Source of the DNA: Hellea sp.
GTDB taxonomy: Bacteria > Pseudomonadota > Alphaproteobacteria > Caulobacterales > Maricaulaceae
DNA length: 64,000 nt
NCBI GenBank assembly: GCA_014238285.1
Contig: JABABK010000006.1
Span: 41,666-105,665, forward strand
Direction: 5' to 3'
A program made the translations under genes and the position numbers. Within the stretch, counting starts at the first letter, position 1, and each line of letters opens with the position of its first letter. Under the pieces are notes generated by a model that worked only from the letters and a program-made list of their open reading frames with translations, had not been told where the DNA came from and made no database searches. Shown piece after piece: positions 16,530 to 26,031 of the stretch.

Positions 16530-17486
16530 ATGCAGGTCGCAAATGACAGGCTCTCAAAGACGGTTTTACTCGCGGCGCCCAGGGGATTTTGCGCGGGTGT
16601 CGACCGAGCTATCCAGATCGTTGAGCGAACCCTCGAAAAATATGGCGCGCCCGTTTATGTCCGTCACGAAATTGTCCATAACACTCATGTGGTTAGCAAA
16701 CTTGAAGATATGGGCGCGATCTTCGTTGAAGAGCTCGACGATTGCCCGGATGACAGACCTGTTGTCTTTTCGGCCCACGGCGTCCCAAAGTCAGTCCCCA
16801 AAGCGGCTCAGGCGCGGAATATGCATTTTCTTGACGCCACTTGCCCGCTTGTGTCCAAAGTCCACGTCGAGGCCGAAAGACATCAGCGTGAAGGTCGTCA
16901 TATCTTGCTGATCGGTCATGCCGGACATCCGGAAGTTATTGGCACTATGGGTCAACTTCCTGACCGCGCCATGACCCTGATCGAAGATGAAACCGATGCG
17001 GCCAGTTACGACGCAGACGATCCGGACAATTTGGCGTTAGTCACCCAAACGACTTTATCGGTCGATGACACGCAAGGAATCATTAAAGTTTTGCAGCACC
17101 GTTTTCCAACTATCGCCCTGCCCTATAAGGAAGACATTTGCTACGCCACAACTAACCGCCAAGCGGCCGTCAAAGAAATTGCCAAGCAGTGCGATTTATT
17201 TATGGTCATCGGGTCTCAAACCTCTTCCAATTCCAAACGCCTCGTTGAAGTGGCTGTTAAGGCGGGCGCTAATTCAGCTATGCTCATATCAGGCGCAGGC
17301 ACAATAGATTGGGGCCTCATCGAGACCTGCGAAACCATTGGTCTATCAGCCGGCGCTAGCGCGCCGGAATATCTCACCGACGGCGTCATCGCGGCGCTTA
17401 GATCGCGCTACGAAATCACCCTCAATGAAGTGCGTGTCACCGATGAAAACGTCATCTTCCGCCTCCCCAGAGAATTAAGAGCATAA
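16530..17486 (+). CDS. ispH: 4-hydroxy-3-methylbut-2-enyl diphosphate reductase
   Basis: Last enzyme of the MEP isoprenoid pathway, producing IPP and DMAPP with a [4Fe-4S] cluster. 318 residues. The three cluster cysteines are in [14 protein letters not shown] and [10 protein letters not shown]. Substrate-binding histidines are seen in EIVHNTHVV and [14 protein letters not shown]. The ATG at 16530 follows GATGAGGATAATTTA. The rnhA gene follows 7 bp downstream and is probably co-transcribed, a pairing common in alphaproteobacteria. Confidence 0.97.
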   Translation: MQVANDRLSKTVLLAAPRGFCAGVDRAIQIVERTLEKYGAPVYVRHEIVHNTHVVSKLEDMGAIFVEELDDCPDDRPVVFSAHGVPKSVPKAAQARNMHFLDATCPLVSKVHVEAERHQREGRHILLIGHAGHPEVIGTMGQLPDRAMTLIEDETDAASYDADDPDNLALVTQTTLSVDDTQGIIKVLQHRFPTIALPYKEDICYATTNRQAAVKEIAKQCDLFMVIGSQTSSNSKRLVEVAVKAGANSAMLISGAGTIDWGLIETCETIGLSAGASAPEYLTDGVIAALRSRYEITLNEVRVTDENVIFRLPRELRA

Positions 17487-17493
17487 GCCAGAT

Positions 17494-17943
17494 ATGAGCG
17501 GTGAATTAGTTATCTACACAGACGGCGCTTGCTCGGGAAACCCTGGCCCCGGCGGCTGGGGCGTATTAATGAAATTTGGTAGCGCCGAAAAAGAGCTCTT
17601 TGGCGGTGAAGAGGATACAACCAATAACCGCATGGAGCTTATGGCCGCGATCCAAGCCCTGCGCGCTATCAAACCCGGCTTTAGCGGTGAAATCACGCTT
17701 TGGACCGACAGCACTTATGTCCTTAAAGGCATTACAGAATGGATCCATGGCTGGAAAAAACGCGGCTGGAAAAAATCCGACAAAAAACCCGTCGTCAATA
17801 AAGACCTTTGGCAAGAACTCGACGCCGAAAACCAAAAACGCGATATCAACTGGCAATGGGTCAAAGGCCATGCCGGCGAAGAAGGCAATGAACGGGCAGA
17901 TGAGCTCGCAAGACGCGGTATTCCGGGGCGTGAGGAAGACTAG
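17494..17943 (+). CDS. rnhA: Ribonuclease HI
   Basis: Degrades the RNA strand of RNA-DNA hybrids. 149 residues. Catalytic acidic residues are visible: [17 protein letters not shown] (Asp), [13 protein letters not shown] (Glu), [15 protein letters not shown] (Asp), and the C-terminal [11 protein letters not shown] (Asp), with the basic protrusion [15 protein letters not shown]. Complete and canonical. It is 7 bp after ispH and 4 bp before a membrane protein gene. Confidence 0.97.
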   Translation: MSGELVIYTDGACSGNPGPGGWGVLMKFGSAEKELFGGEEDTTNNRMELMAAIQALRAIKPGFSGEITLWTDSTYVLKGITEWIHGWKKRGWKKSDKKPVVNKDLWQELDAENQKRDINWQWVKGHAGEEGNERADELARRGIPGREED

Positions 17944-17947
17944 TTAA

Positions 17948-18397
17948 ATGGGCGTTTCGTTTAATGTGTGGCTGCTAATTTTAGGTCCGATGGTTTTCGG
18001 TCTCGCAATTAAATGGCCACGCAAAGACAACGATATTATTTATAGCAGCAAAGTTGGTATAATCCGGAGGTTTAGCGCATTTATTATCGATCTATATATC
18101 GCTGGGATAGGAATACTGCCAATTATTTGCCTTCCTTCACTACTATTAGAATACATGGCGACTGGAGAATGGCAGTGGAGTTTTCAACGAGGTTTTTTTC
18201 GTAAAACCGACATAATCGGGAATATTTTCTTCTTCGTTGGAATTTACGGAATTTACAAATATTTCAACTGGCATTTTAAAAACCATATGCAAACCATTGG
18301 GCAATATTTATTGCGATTTACGCTTATACCGACCCAAAATGATTTGGGTTACAAAGGAAATGCAAGAAAAATCAAAATTCGGCAAAAAGAGGACTAG
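17948..18397 (+). CDS. RDD-family membrane protein
   Basis: 149 residues with an N-terminal hydrophobic segment (WLLILGPMVFGLAI), then RRFSAFIIDLYIAGIGILP, matching the Arg-x-x-x-x-x-Asp signature of RDD proteins, another membrane segment (GNIFFFVGIYGIYKYF) and the TIGQYLLRF motif that usually follows. RDD proteins are small inner-membrane proteins of uncertain, possibly transport or chaperone, function. More AT-rich than rnhA, 4 bp downstream of it. Confidence 0.75.
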   Translation: MGVSFNVWLLILGPMVFGLAIKWPRKDNDIIYSSKVGIIRRFSAFIIDLYIAGIGILPIICLPSLLLEYMATGEWQWSFQRGFFRKTDIIGNIFFFVGIYGIYKYFNWHFKNHMQTIGQYLLRFTLIPTQNDLGYKGNARKIKIRQKED

Positions 18398-18487
18398 TTA
18401 ACACTTTCGTGATCGCTACTTGCAAATTCTCGTGCACGACATCACTTAAACACATACCAACAAACAGAGTTCAGTAGGGAGCAAAAT

Positions 18488-18994
18488 ATGTCTAACACAA
18501 CAGAACGAGCCGTCCTCGCCGGTGGATGCTTTTGGGGTATGCAGGATTTGATCCGCAAAAAGCCCGGTGTCCTTAGGACGAATGTTGGCTATACAGGCGG
18601 CGATGTTCCAAACGCGACTTATCGCGACCATGGAACTCACGCCGAAGGTATAGAGATCAACTTTGACCCAAGCATCATAAGCTACCGCGAGATTTTAGAA
18701 CTGTTTTTCCAAATCCACGACCCGACGACAAAAAACCGTCAGGGCGGTGATGTTGGGCTATCTTATAGATCAGAGATTTTCTACACGAGCGACGCTCAAA
18801 AAGAAGAAGCCCTTCGCACTATTAAGGATGTCGACGCATCAGGCCTGTGGCCAGGTCCCGTTGTCACGCCGGTTACGGCCGTTTCCGAATTTTGGCCCGC
18901 CGAGCCCGAGCACCAAGATTATCTTGAAACTCGCCCGAATGGCTATACGTGCCATTTCGCCCGACCCGGGTGGAAGCTGCCTAGCAGCTCATAA
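18488..18994 (+). CDS. msrA: Peptide methionine-S-sulfoxide reductase MsrA
   Basis: Repairs oxidised methionine (S-sulfoxide). 168 residues. The catalytic cysteine is in [32 protein letters not shown]-like [20 protein letters not shown] and [21 protein letters not shown] are family signatures. Starts with ATG behind AGTAGGGAGC. Followed by a thioredoxin-like gene and selO on the same strand. The C-terminus lacks an obvious resolving cysteine pair, so recycling may depend on an external thioredoxin, perhaps the next gene product. Confidence 0.95.
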   Translation: MSNTTERAVLAGGCFWGMQDLIRKKPGVLRTNVGYTGGDVPNATYRDHGTHAEGIEINFDPSIISYREILELFFQIHDPTTKNRQGGDVGLSYRSEIFYTSDAQKEEALRTIKDVDASGLWPGPVVTPVTAVSEFWPAEPEHQDYLETRPNGYTCHFARPGWKLPSSS

Positions 18995-19045
18995 TCCTAT
19001 TTCTGCCGCTTTCTAAGCGGTAGCCTCATTTAATAGGAGAGACAT

Positions 19046-19534
19046 ATGTCTATTGGTATCAACCATCAAAAAGCGCCTGAACTTCGTGTTCCGTATTGGA
19101 TCGACGGTAAAGGCAATAAAACGAAGCCCTTAAGCCTGTCTGATTTAGGCAAAGGATATCAGATCATTTACTGTTTTCAGAGCTGGTGTCCCGGATGTCA
19201 TTCGCGCGGTTTTCCAACGCTGAAAAAGCTTGTCGACAACCTGTCTGATAAAGGTTTTGGGTTTGCCGTCGTGCAAACAGTATTTGAAGGCGCAGATCAA
19301 AACACGCCGGATATGCTCAGAGAAATGCAGATTAAATATGACCTAAATATTCCATTTGGCCATGATCAGAACGACGGCTCTTATCCGAGCGTCATGGAAG
19401 ATTATAGATCAGGCGGGACGCCGTGGTTCATTTTAATCGATCCAAATGGCGGCGTTGTTTTCAACGATTTTGGCCTAGACGCAGACAAACTCATTGACGC
19501 CATATCGAGTGACGATGTTACAATGACGGCCTGA
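19046..19534 (+). CDS. TlpA/AhpC-type thioredoxin-fold protein
   Basis: 162 residues without a signal peptide, hence cytoplasmic. Active site CFQSWCPGCHSRGFP (CPGC), cis-proline strand GGTPWFILIDPNGGVV. This is the TlpA/ResA-like redoxin layout, but lacking an export signal. It lies between msrA and selO, 51 bp after and 19 bp before, each with its own ribosome-binding site (TAGGAGAG here). Likely reduces disulfides or peroxides, plausibly MsrA itself; that is inference. Confidence 0.82.
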   Translation: MSIGINHQKAPELRVPYWIDGKGNKTKPLSLSDLGKGYQIIYCFQSWCPGCHSRGFPTLKKLVDNLSDKGFGFAVVQTVFEGADQNTPDMLREMQIKYDLNIPFGHDQNDGSYPSVMEDYRSGGTPWFILIDPNGGVVFNDFGLDADKLIDAISSDDVTMTA

Positions 19535-19553
19535 ACCGATAAAGGACTAATCA

Positions 19554-21032
19554 ATGTCTGATCTAAACACACATCTGCACTATCGTGACCTCCCGGCGTT
19601 TTTCTTTTCCGATGTCGAGCCTGTGGCCGTGTCTGATGTTAAAATTGTCGCGCTCAATACGGCGCTGGCAAATTCCCTTTCACTGGACGAAACATGGCTT
19701 CGCTCCGATGAGGGATTATCCATTTTGTCCGGACAATCCGCTATTGGCGGAGTCCCCTCACTGGCAATGGCTTACGGCGGTCATCAATTTGGACATTGGT
19801 CTGGATTATTGGGTGATGGCCGCGCCCGCCTTGTCGGAGACTTGCCCAATAAAGACCGGGCCGGGACCTTATATGAACTCCACCTCACAGGCTCTGGCGC
19901 AACGCCCTATTCCCGGCGTGGTGACGGCAAAGCAACCCTCGGATCAGCCATCAGAGAATATGTTGTCAGCGAAGCCATGGCCGCACTTGGTGTGCCATCA
20001 ACGCGCGCGCTCTCAATTATCACAACGGGCGAAACCGTTATTCGAAATGGCGCGGAACCCGGAGCTATTTTATGCCGGACGGCACGCAGCCATATTCGCG
20101 TCGGGACGTTCCAACTTGCCGCCGCATCTGGCGAAGGCGAAAATGTAAAAGCTTTGGCAGATTTTACCATTGATAGACTCTATCCAGAAGCTCCCAATTC
20201 TGGTCATGATCGCTATCGTCATTTCCTGCGAGCAGTCGTCGCCCGCCAAGCGGATCTGGTCGCTAAATGGATGGGGCTGGGTTTTATTCACGGCGTGATG
20301 AATACGGATAATGCCTGCATCTCTGGTGAAACCATAGACTACGGCCCCTGCGCCTTTATGGACGAATTTCATCCCGGTAAGACCTTTAGCTCTATTGATA
20401 GAAACGGCCGCTATGCTTGGAACAAACAGGCGGAAATGGCCCATTGGAACCTAACCCGCCTCGCCGAGTCTTTATTGCCGTTATTAGGCGATAGCGAAGA
20501 TACCCAAATCAAAGCCGCCGAAGAAGACCTCAATAGCTTTGTCGCCAAGTTTGAAACAGCCTTGAACCAAATCATGGCTACCAAATTAGGCGTGGAACAA
20601 GCCGAGCTTGAAAAAGATGGCTTCCTCAACGAGACCTTTAAAACCATGACCATCGGCAAAGTCGACTTCACTCTGTTTTTCCGAAACTTAACATTGGTCG
20701 CAGCCGGCAAACCGGATTCAAAAATGTTGGAGTTGTTCGCGGATCAAGAGCTTGGCCATGAATGGCTGACGCGCTGGAAAACGGCTGCAAAGCTTGAAAA
20801 TGTTATGGACGCAGTTCGGCTTAAAACTATGCAAGCGTCTAATCCGATTATCATTCCGCGTAACCATAGGGTCGAGCAGGCTATTGCCGACGCCAATCAG
20901 GGTAATTTGAAAACGTTTGAAACACTGATGGACGCCGTGTCACAACCATTTACTGATAGGCCAGAATTTGCTAATTTTGAAACACCGCCCTTAGCAGAGG
21001 AAATCGTGCATCAAACTTTTTGCGGAACGTGA
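19554..21032 (+). CDS. selO: Protein adenylyltransferase SelO (YdiU/UPF0061)
   Basis: Pseudokinase-fold enzyme that transfers AMP to Ser/Thr/Tyr of target proteins, including glutaredoxin-like proteins in E. coli. 492 residues. Signatures: MAYGGHQFGHWSGLLGDGRA, LHLTGSGATPYSRRGDGKA, FIHGVMNTDNACISGETIDY and DYGPCAFMDEF. The C-terminus QTFCGT keeps the cysteine equivalent to the selenocysteine of animal SELENOO. It is the third gene of a redox trio with msrA and a thioredoxin-like gene. Confidence 0.96.
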   Translation: MSDLNTHLHYRDLPAFFFSDVEPVAVSDVKIVALNTALANSLSLDETWLRSDEGLSILSGQSAIGGVPSLAMAYGGHQFGHWSGLLGDGRARLVGDLPNKDRAGTLYELHLTGSGATPYSRRGDGKATLGSAIREYVVSEAMAALGVPSTRALSIITTGETVIRNGAEPGAILCRTARSHIRVGTFQLAAASGEGENVKALADFTIDRLYPEAPNSGHDRYRHFLRAVVARQADLVAKWMGLGFIHGVMNTDNACISGETIDYGPCAFMDEFHPGKTFSSIDRNGRYAWNKQAEMAHWNLTRLAESLLPLLGDSEDTQIKAAEEDLNSFVAKFETALNQIMATKLGVEQAELEKDGFLNETFKTMTIGKVDFTLFFRNLTLVAAGKPDSKMLELFADQELGHEWLTRWKTAAKLENVMDAVRLKTMQASNPIIIPRNHRVEQAIADANQGNLKTFETLMDAVSQPFTDRPEFANFETPPLAEEIVHQTFCGT

Positions 21033-21079
21033 CTGAAATTCAAGCTAACCGAATATCTAAGCCGATTGAACATTTTACT

Positions 21080-21619
21080 TTAGTCGCGGGTGAGGTCAGA
21101 GTTTTTATTTATTTCAAACCGGTCCCAAGATTTGATTTCTTTTAGTTCTTTATCGGATAAAGTAACGACGAAAGTAGCGGAACTTTTTAGAAGCACAGGC
21201 GTTTCACCGAGCATTTCACTCAGCCGTAGGCTTAGTTCATTTAATAATTTTTCATTATCAGGCACTGTGATTTTTGGCGCGCTTCCAGACAAATCCTTAT
21301 TTGGAGATTTCCTCCACCGCTCCAATCTTTCATTCGGAGCTTTCATCCGGTCTTCAAGAATGGCTTCGTCCAACTCAGAGTTATAGTCTGATATCAAAGA
21401 TAAAAAATACGATTGCTCATTCGATTGAGAAATATTCGTCTGTTCTTTCATAGAAGACTGATCAGAATTTTTAGGCTTTTCCAGAGATCCTTTTTCAGAC
21501 GCGCTCACACCATTCCCTTTTTCTGACGGTTGAATGGTCGCATTTTTGTCCCCACACCCCATTACGGTGCAGAGTCCTGTAACGACAATTAAAGACTTTA
21601 CTCGGCTAAATATATTCAC
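21080..21619 (-). CDS. Predicted lipoprotein with subtilase-propeptide-like C-terminus
   Basis: 179 residues. Lipobox VMGC after a signal segment (MNIFSRVKSLIVVTGLCT). A Ser/Lys/Gln-rich linker follows, then a charged domain. The C-terminal stretch FVVTLSDKELKEIKSWDRFE resembles the end of an I9-type protease propeptide and also a segment in the N-terminal region of the adjacent subtilase (LFTVSRDNLSKIVTEKRDDI). It starts 7 bp after the subtilase stop, so the two form an operon. An inhibitor or chaperone role for the protease is inference; no family is certain. Confidence 0.65.
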   Translation of the reverse strand: MNIFSRVKSLIVVTGLCTVMGCGDKNATIQPSEKGNGVSASEKGSLEKPKNSDQSSMKEQTNISQSNEQSYFLSLISDYNSELDEAILEDRMKAPNERLERWRKSPNKDLSGSAPKITVPDNEKLLNELSLRLSEMLGETPVLLKSSATFVVTLSDKELKEIKSWDRFEINKNSDLTRD

Positions 21620-21626
21620 TCGAATA

Positions 21627-23111
21627 TTAATACCCTAATTCTTTAGCTGCGTCGATAGCGCGGTGCACATCTAATAATCCAAACCCGTAACGCTGATCTT
21701 TCCCCATTTCGCCGTAAGGGCGAACCGTAGCTTCCAAAATATCCCGTAAAAGAAATGCTCTTTGATCACTTGGAATTCCATTCATATCCATTTCAGCCAA
21801 TAAAAGAGCTGCACAACCAGCAACATGCGGGGTCGCCATGGATGTCCCATTATAACTATCGTGGCGCTCATTTGGAACGCAAGAGAATATTCCAACACCG
21901 GGCGCGGAGAGATCAGGTTTTTGGTAAACAAAGTCGCCTTGTTGATGCACTTTCCCGCCGCTAAAACCTGCACAGCGGAATTCTACATCATGGGCTCCAA
22001 CGCCTAGAGTATAAATATCTGCACCAGGTTGTCCGCTGGTATTGAGCCCATTATTTCCGATTGCACCGACGACGAGCGTCCCTTGCATCAAAGCCGCCAT
22101 AAGTTGGCGCCTGTAAGGCGTCAAAAGTTGTGCATCAAACTGCAAATCGCCTAAAGACATATTAATTATGTCGGCTCCATTTTGGATGGCCCAGTCCATT
22201 CCAGCCAGAATTTGAGCGACAGTTCCGCTGCCTCTGTTTAGAACCAACCCCCCCATAATTTCACACTCAGGTGCTACACCAACCCATTGACCGCTACTTT
22301 TTCCGCCAGCTATTGAACCGGCGACATGAGTGCCATGGGTTGCTGAATCATGGGCGCTTGAGCCAGATACAGTATTTCCGTTACGATCAAATTCTGCCCA
22401 AGATGTTACTCGCCCTAGAAGATCAGGATGGGATGCATCTATACCCGTATCAAGAACCGCTACCTTTACCGCTAGGCCTGACGTAATATCTTTTCCCTTT
22501 TGTCCATAGGTCCCCCAAACGGCACTGGCACCACAACTGTGGACGCCCCAGGATTGAGATGAATATCTTGAAGAACCGATGCCCATACTTGGCTTAGCAG
22601 ACTTGGACACCGCGGGTGTCTCAATTTTCTTGTTCTCATAAATTCCGCCAATATCATCACGTTTTTCCGTAACAATTTTGCTCAAATTGTCTCGCGAAAC
22701 TGTAAACAAAACACTATTCGCATTTCGAAGTTTTGACGGTTGCTTCCGTTTGCTTTGAATAACAGATTTGTTGACGACATCAGAACTTAGAAACGCATCT
22801 TGTTTGAATGAAGTATTTTCATCTAAAAATAATTGCCCTTTCTTTCCGACACCAAAAACCTGCGATGCAAAGCTACCTTGGTTTCCACGCGGCGCCCGTG
22901 TTCTGGTTTTTACAATCGATTCTTTCTTTGCAGGGAGAAGTTCTCGAGGATCAACAATGGTTGAACGAAAGCGTTCTATCTGTGATGTTTTCGCCGAAAG
23001 TTCTTCCATGATTTGCTCTTCGACAGGCGACGCTTTCATTTGAACAATGACATCAAGCGTGTCTTTTCCTTCCGATTTATCCATTATTTCTTGGAACTGA
23101 AGCATATTCAT
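21627..23111 (-). CDS. Subtilisin-like serine protease (S8) without signal peptide
   Basis: 494 residues from the ATG at 23111, chosen for the clear AGGAG 8 nt upstream; in-frame alternatives are ATG 23159 (SD too close) and GTG 23180. Catalytic triad: Asp221 (VAVLDTGIDASHPDL), His259 (HGTHVAGSIAGG), Ser424 (NGTSMATPHVAGCAALL), with oxyanion Asn in GAIGNNG. The ~200-residue N-terminal region is propeptide-like, long and charged. No Sec or Tat signal is visible, so the enzyme seems intracellular or leaves by another route. Operon with the lipoprotein; divergent from a nuclease gene. Confidence 0.92.
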   Translation of the reverse strand: MNMLQFQEIMDKSEGKDTLDVIVQMKASPVEEQIMEELSAKTSQIERFRSTIVDPRELLPAKKESIVKTRTRAPRGNQGSFASQVFGVGKKGQLFLDENTSFKQDAFLSSDVVNKSVIQSKRKQPSKLRNANSVLFTVSRDNLSKIVTEKRDDIGGIYENKKIETPAVSKSAKPSMGIGSSRYSSQSWGVHSCGASAVWGTYGQKGKDITSGLAVKVAVLDTGIDASHPDLLGRVTSWAEFDRNGNTVSGSSAHDSATHGTHVAGSIAGGKSSGQWVGVAPECEIMGGLVLNRGSGTVAQILAGMDWAIQNGADIINMSLGDLQFDAQLLTPYRRQLMAALMQGTLVVGAIGNNGLNTSGQPGADIYTLGVGAHDVEFRCAGFSGGKVHQQGDFVYQKPDLSAPGVGIFSCVPNERHDSYNGTSMATPHVAGCAALLLAEMDMNGIPSDQRAFLLRDILEATVRPYGEMGKDQRYGFGLLDVHRAIDAAKELGY

Positions 23112-23306
23112 TAGAAGTTCTCCTAAAGCGTTTTTTGGGATGATGTTTTGAGTTTTCATCCCTCCTTTGGTCCCAGCCACTATAACAGAATAAAAAAAAT
23201 GACGCCGTGACGAAAGTCACATCGCTTGAACGAAAAACATGTTAAGTGATCCGAACTACTGGGGGGAAAACAACGGGTAAAGTAGAATATTTGTTGAGGC
23301 ATTTAC

Positions 23307-24200
23307 ATGGGATATGATCAAAATTTCTTAAACGGACATACAATACCTCTGCCTCAACCGAGCCAAAGTACGCTAGAAGCCTCATTCAATGATGGCGAAT
23401 ATGTCGGCCATTCTAGATATTCTCTTCTATTTAATAAAAACCGCGGGTTTGCTTTTTGCTCAGCTCACAATATTGACGGGCAAACACTTCGACCCGCACA
23501 ATTATCCAACCGAAGATTCAGGCCAGACCCCCTAATCAATCCTAGAGAGCTACAGATAGAAAATGATCGCGGGTATAAATTTAACGATTGGGACCGCGGA
23601 CATCTTGCACGGCGAAAAAGTTTGTCCTGGGGCTTAGATGACGATGAAACAATAATAGCCGAACAAGAAAGCGATTTTTATTCTAATATTGTCCCACAAC
23701 ATGAAAACTTACATGATGATGCTTGGGGGGAAATCGAAGATTGGATGCTGGAAAAATCCTTGTCAGGCTCGAAAAGAGCCTGTGTTTTCACTGGCCCTGT
23801 ATTTACAGAAAATGACCCATCACATAAAAATGCAGATGACCAAATTCCTTTTCAAATACCAGCAGGTTTTTGGAAAGTGATTGTTGTCCCAGATGGAAGT
23901 GAAATCAAATCTGCCTCATTTCTTGTCTGGCAAAGGGACTATGATAGCCCCACACCCTTACCTTTTGCACCAATTTTGGAACAAGTTCGCCTCACGACAA
24001 TAGAAGTAATCACAGGATTATCTTTTCACGACCTTAGTCAAAAAGATGTCATATTATTCGCAGCTCAAAGCAGACAAAGAGATGCTATAGCCTCTATAGC
24101 TCGAGCCCAGTCTTTTGGCGGTCGCATAAGGAATGCACTTTCTCGGCCAAAACCATCGAGATCGAACGCAATATTATCGTCAGCTGACATCATTTTTTGA
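23307..24200 (+). CDS. DNA/RNA non-specific endonuclease (NUC1/EndoG type), no signal peptide
   Basis: 297 residues. The beta-beta-alpha metal nuclease motif is present: WDRGHLARRKS with Asp96-Arg97-Gly98-His99, followed by YSNIVPQHENLHDDAWGEIE, giving the metal-binding Asn and helix, and VFTGPVFTEND. Family members cut DNA and RNA without sequence preference and are usually exported or kept inhibited. Here there is no signal peptide. It is divergent from the S8 protease gene with a 195-bp gap. Neither an inhibitor gene nor a secretion apparatus is adjacent, so how the host avoids self-damage is open. Confidence 0.92.
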   Translation: MGYDQNFLNGHTIPLPQPSQSTLEASFNDGEYVGHSRYSLLFNKNRGFAFCSAHNIDGQTLRPAQLSNRRFRPDPLINPRELQIENDRGYKFNDWDRGHLARRKSLSWGLDDDETIIAEQESDFYSNIVPQHENLHDDAWGEIEDWMLEKSLSGSKRACVFTGPVFTENDPSHKNADDQIPFQIPAGFWKVIVVPDGSEIKSASFLVWQRDYDSPTPLPFAPILEQVRLTTIEVITGLSFHDLSQKDVILFAAQSRQRDAIASIARAQSFGGRIRNALSRPKPSRSNAILSSADIIF

Positions 24201-24239
24201 AATATGCGCTTTGGTTCTACCCAAACACGCGCCGCAACC

Positions 24240-25193
24240 TCATGCCTGACCTGCATTCATAAACTTCTTAATATGATCACAGACCATTTTTGGGCTTTCG
24301 ATTTCCAAATGATGTCCCGTATCAGTAATTAATTTTACCTTGGCTTGCGGAACATATTGCCGAAGGCCGTCTCGCGGAGAATCCCAATGCGAAGGATCTG
24401 CATCCCCCCATAAAATTAGCGTAGGTTGAGGCGCTCCGGAAAATTCGCCCTCATGGGACATAAAATAAACCTGCCGCAAAGACGACATGCAATTGCATGC
24501 GCCCTTTGCAAACATATGTTGTGATATCTTGATCAATTCCTCAATTAAGTCCGCGTGACGTTCGGGTTTGTAGATAACATGCGGATAAGTTTTTTCACCG
24601 AATACAGGTTCCGTTCGCGAAGCTATAAGCTGAGCAACATACGGAATTCTAACAATTATTCCGCCAAGTTTCGGGATACCTGTCACTAATCTCACAAATT
24701 TCTCAGCTGTCCGGCCAACCCATTTTCGTTCAGTCTTGATGTCCGTTGCCTGCATAAGAACCAGTTTTGTAATTAAGTCTGGACGTTCACGGGCAGCTCT
24801 CATGGCGCCATAGGTTGCAACGCAGGGTGCTGTCAGCGTGTAGGATTTAAACTCTAAGGCTTCGAGCGTTTCAATTATTGCTTTCGCGTGATCCTTGACA
24901 CCAAAGCCATATCCAGCTTTAGGGAAAGAAAACCCAAAACTTGGTTGTTCAATACAAACAATACTGACGCTATCATCAAATTGCGAAAAAACATCGTCAA
25001 AATGTTCAACCAGATTCGGTGGATCACAAAGGAAAACGACAGCATGCGGGGAACTCCGTTTTACTCGAACACGGATATGTGTGTCCGAGAGTTCCAACAT
25101 TCTCACACCATCTCTTGTGGAGGTAACGTCTTGCCAATTTACCCTTGCATAGCGGCGCATTAAGCGCCAACGGTCATAGGCTGCACCATTCAT
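24240..25193 (-). CDS. Alpha/beta-hydrolase with cysteine at the nucleophile position
   Basis: 317 residues from the ATG at 25193 (a TTG two codons earlier is less likely). Fold markers: VVFLCDPPN (oxyanion strand), PSFGFSFP, the nucleophile elbow LTAPCVATYGAM, ILWGDADPSHWDSP (acid) and DTGHHLEIESP (His). In most relatives the elbow is GxSxG; here it is A-P-Cys124-V-A, so the enzyme would be a thiol hydrolase of the dienelactone-hydrolase kind, or be inactive. Substrate unknown. The DUF4197 gene lies 36 bp upstream on the same strand. Confidence 0.85.
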   Translation of the reverse strand: MNGAAYDRWRLMRRYARVNWQDVTSTRDGVRMLELSDTHIRVRVKRSSPHAVVFLCDPPNLVEHFDDVFSQFDDSVSIVCIEQPSFGFSFPKAGYGFGVKDHAKAIIETLEALEFKSYTLTAPCVATYGAMRAARERPDLITKLVLMQATDIKTERKWVGRTAEKFVRLVTGIPKLGGIIVRIPYVAQLIASRTEPVFGEKTYPHVIYKPERHADLIEELIKISQHMFAKGACNCMSSLRQVYFMSHEGEFSGAPQPTLILWGDADPSHWDSPRDGLRQYVPQAKVKLITDTGHHLEIESPKMVCDHIKKFMNAGQA

Positions 25194-25229
25194 GGTCAAA
25201 TCCTTAGCGTGTCCTTCCGCTAGGTTTCC

Positions 25230-25946
25230 CTACCCAAACACGCGCCGTAAAATCTCGCTCGTGCGTTTGGCCGGATTGTCCCGTATAGCTTTTTCTTCCA
25301 CCGCAACATATTTGAACAGGCCTTTCAGGCCATAATCGACACCGTGAGAAATCAGATCGTTTTTCGCATCAGCGCCTAGTCTTGGCGCGAAAGGTATACT
25401 TCTAAGTTGACCAGATACATCGTCCACGAGCCGTAATGCTCCGGTTTGCCCCAGCGCATTTTCCATAATTGGCGTGAACAGGCTGGCAAGACTAGAGCCC
25501 GTTGTTTTATGAAGATATTGTGTCGCTGCATCATCGGGTCCGCGCACTATATTGATGGCATCGCTGATCGACAGAGAGCTAATCGCATCGACAAATATGT
25601 TCTTGGCGACCGGGGCGGCTTTTTCAGCGCCGCGGTTAAGCTGCTGATGCAGCTCGTTCATGATCCCGTCCGCTCCGACAACTTTGAGAGCAGATTGTAC
25701 ATCGCGGAGTGTTTTCGGTAGAGGCACTTGAATAGAACCATTTTTCCAAAACCCGTTGAGAATACCAACCGTACCAATGGCGTGACCGACACCATTATTC
25801 AGCGCCGCTTTAATACCGCGTGCCGCGTCCGCTTGAGTTAAGCCAAAACTTGGTAGTCCGCCCGGCAGCGTATCCAAGGTCTCACACGCGCTCAACAGCG
25901 CCGTTGATGATAAGCCTAATAGAATAAATCGACGATCCAGTTCCAT
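25230..25946 (-). CDS. DUF4197 lipoprotein
   Basis: 238 residues. The N-terminus MELDRRFILLGLSSTALLSA leads to a lipobox cysteine at 21 (LLSAC), with a twin-arginine that may be incidental. The body matches DUF4197: LTQADAARGIKAALNNGVGHA, VPLPKTLRDVQSALK, GPDDAATQYL, VDYGLKGLFKYVAVEEKAIR then NPAKRTSEILRRVFG at the end. Family function unknown; envelope-located helical protein. Probably co-transcribed with the downstream alpha/beta-hydrolase. Confidence 0.9.
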   Translation of the reverse strand: MELDRRFILLGLSSTALLSACETLDTLPGGLPSFGLTQADAARGIKAALNNGVGHAIGTVGILNGFWKNGSIQVPLPKTLRDVQSALKVVGADGIMNELHQQLNRGAEKAAPVAKNIFVDAISSLSISDAINIVRGPDDAATQYLHKTTGSSLASLFTPIMENALGQTGALRLVDDVSGQLRSIPFAPRLGADAKNDLISHGVDYGLKGLFKYVAVEEKAIRDNPAKRTSEILRRVFG

Positions 25947-26031
25947 AATGTATTCCTCCTAGTTGGATTATGGCCTGAATTGCCGAGTAATCAAGTTTTT
26001 GCTACAGTCATTGTCAGAAATCAGGTTGAAG

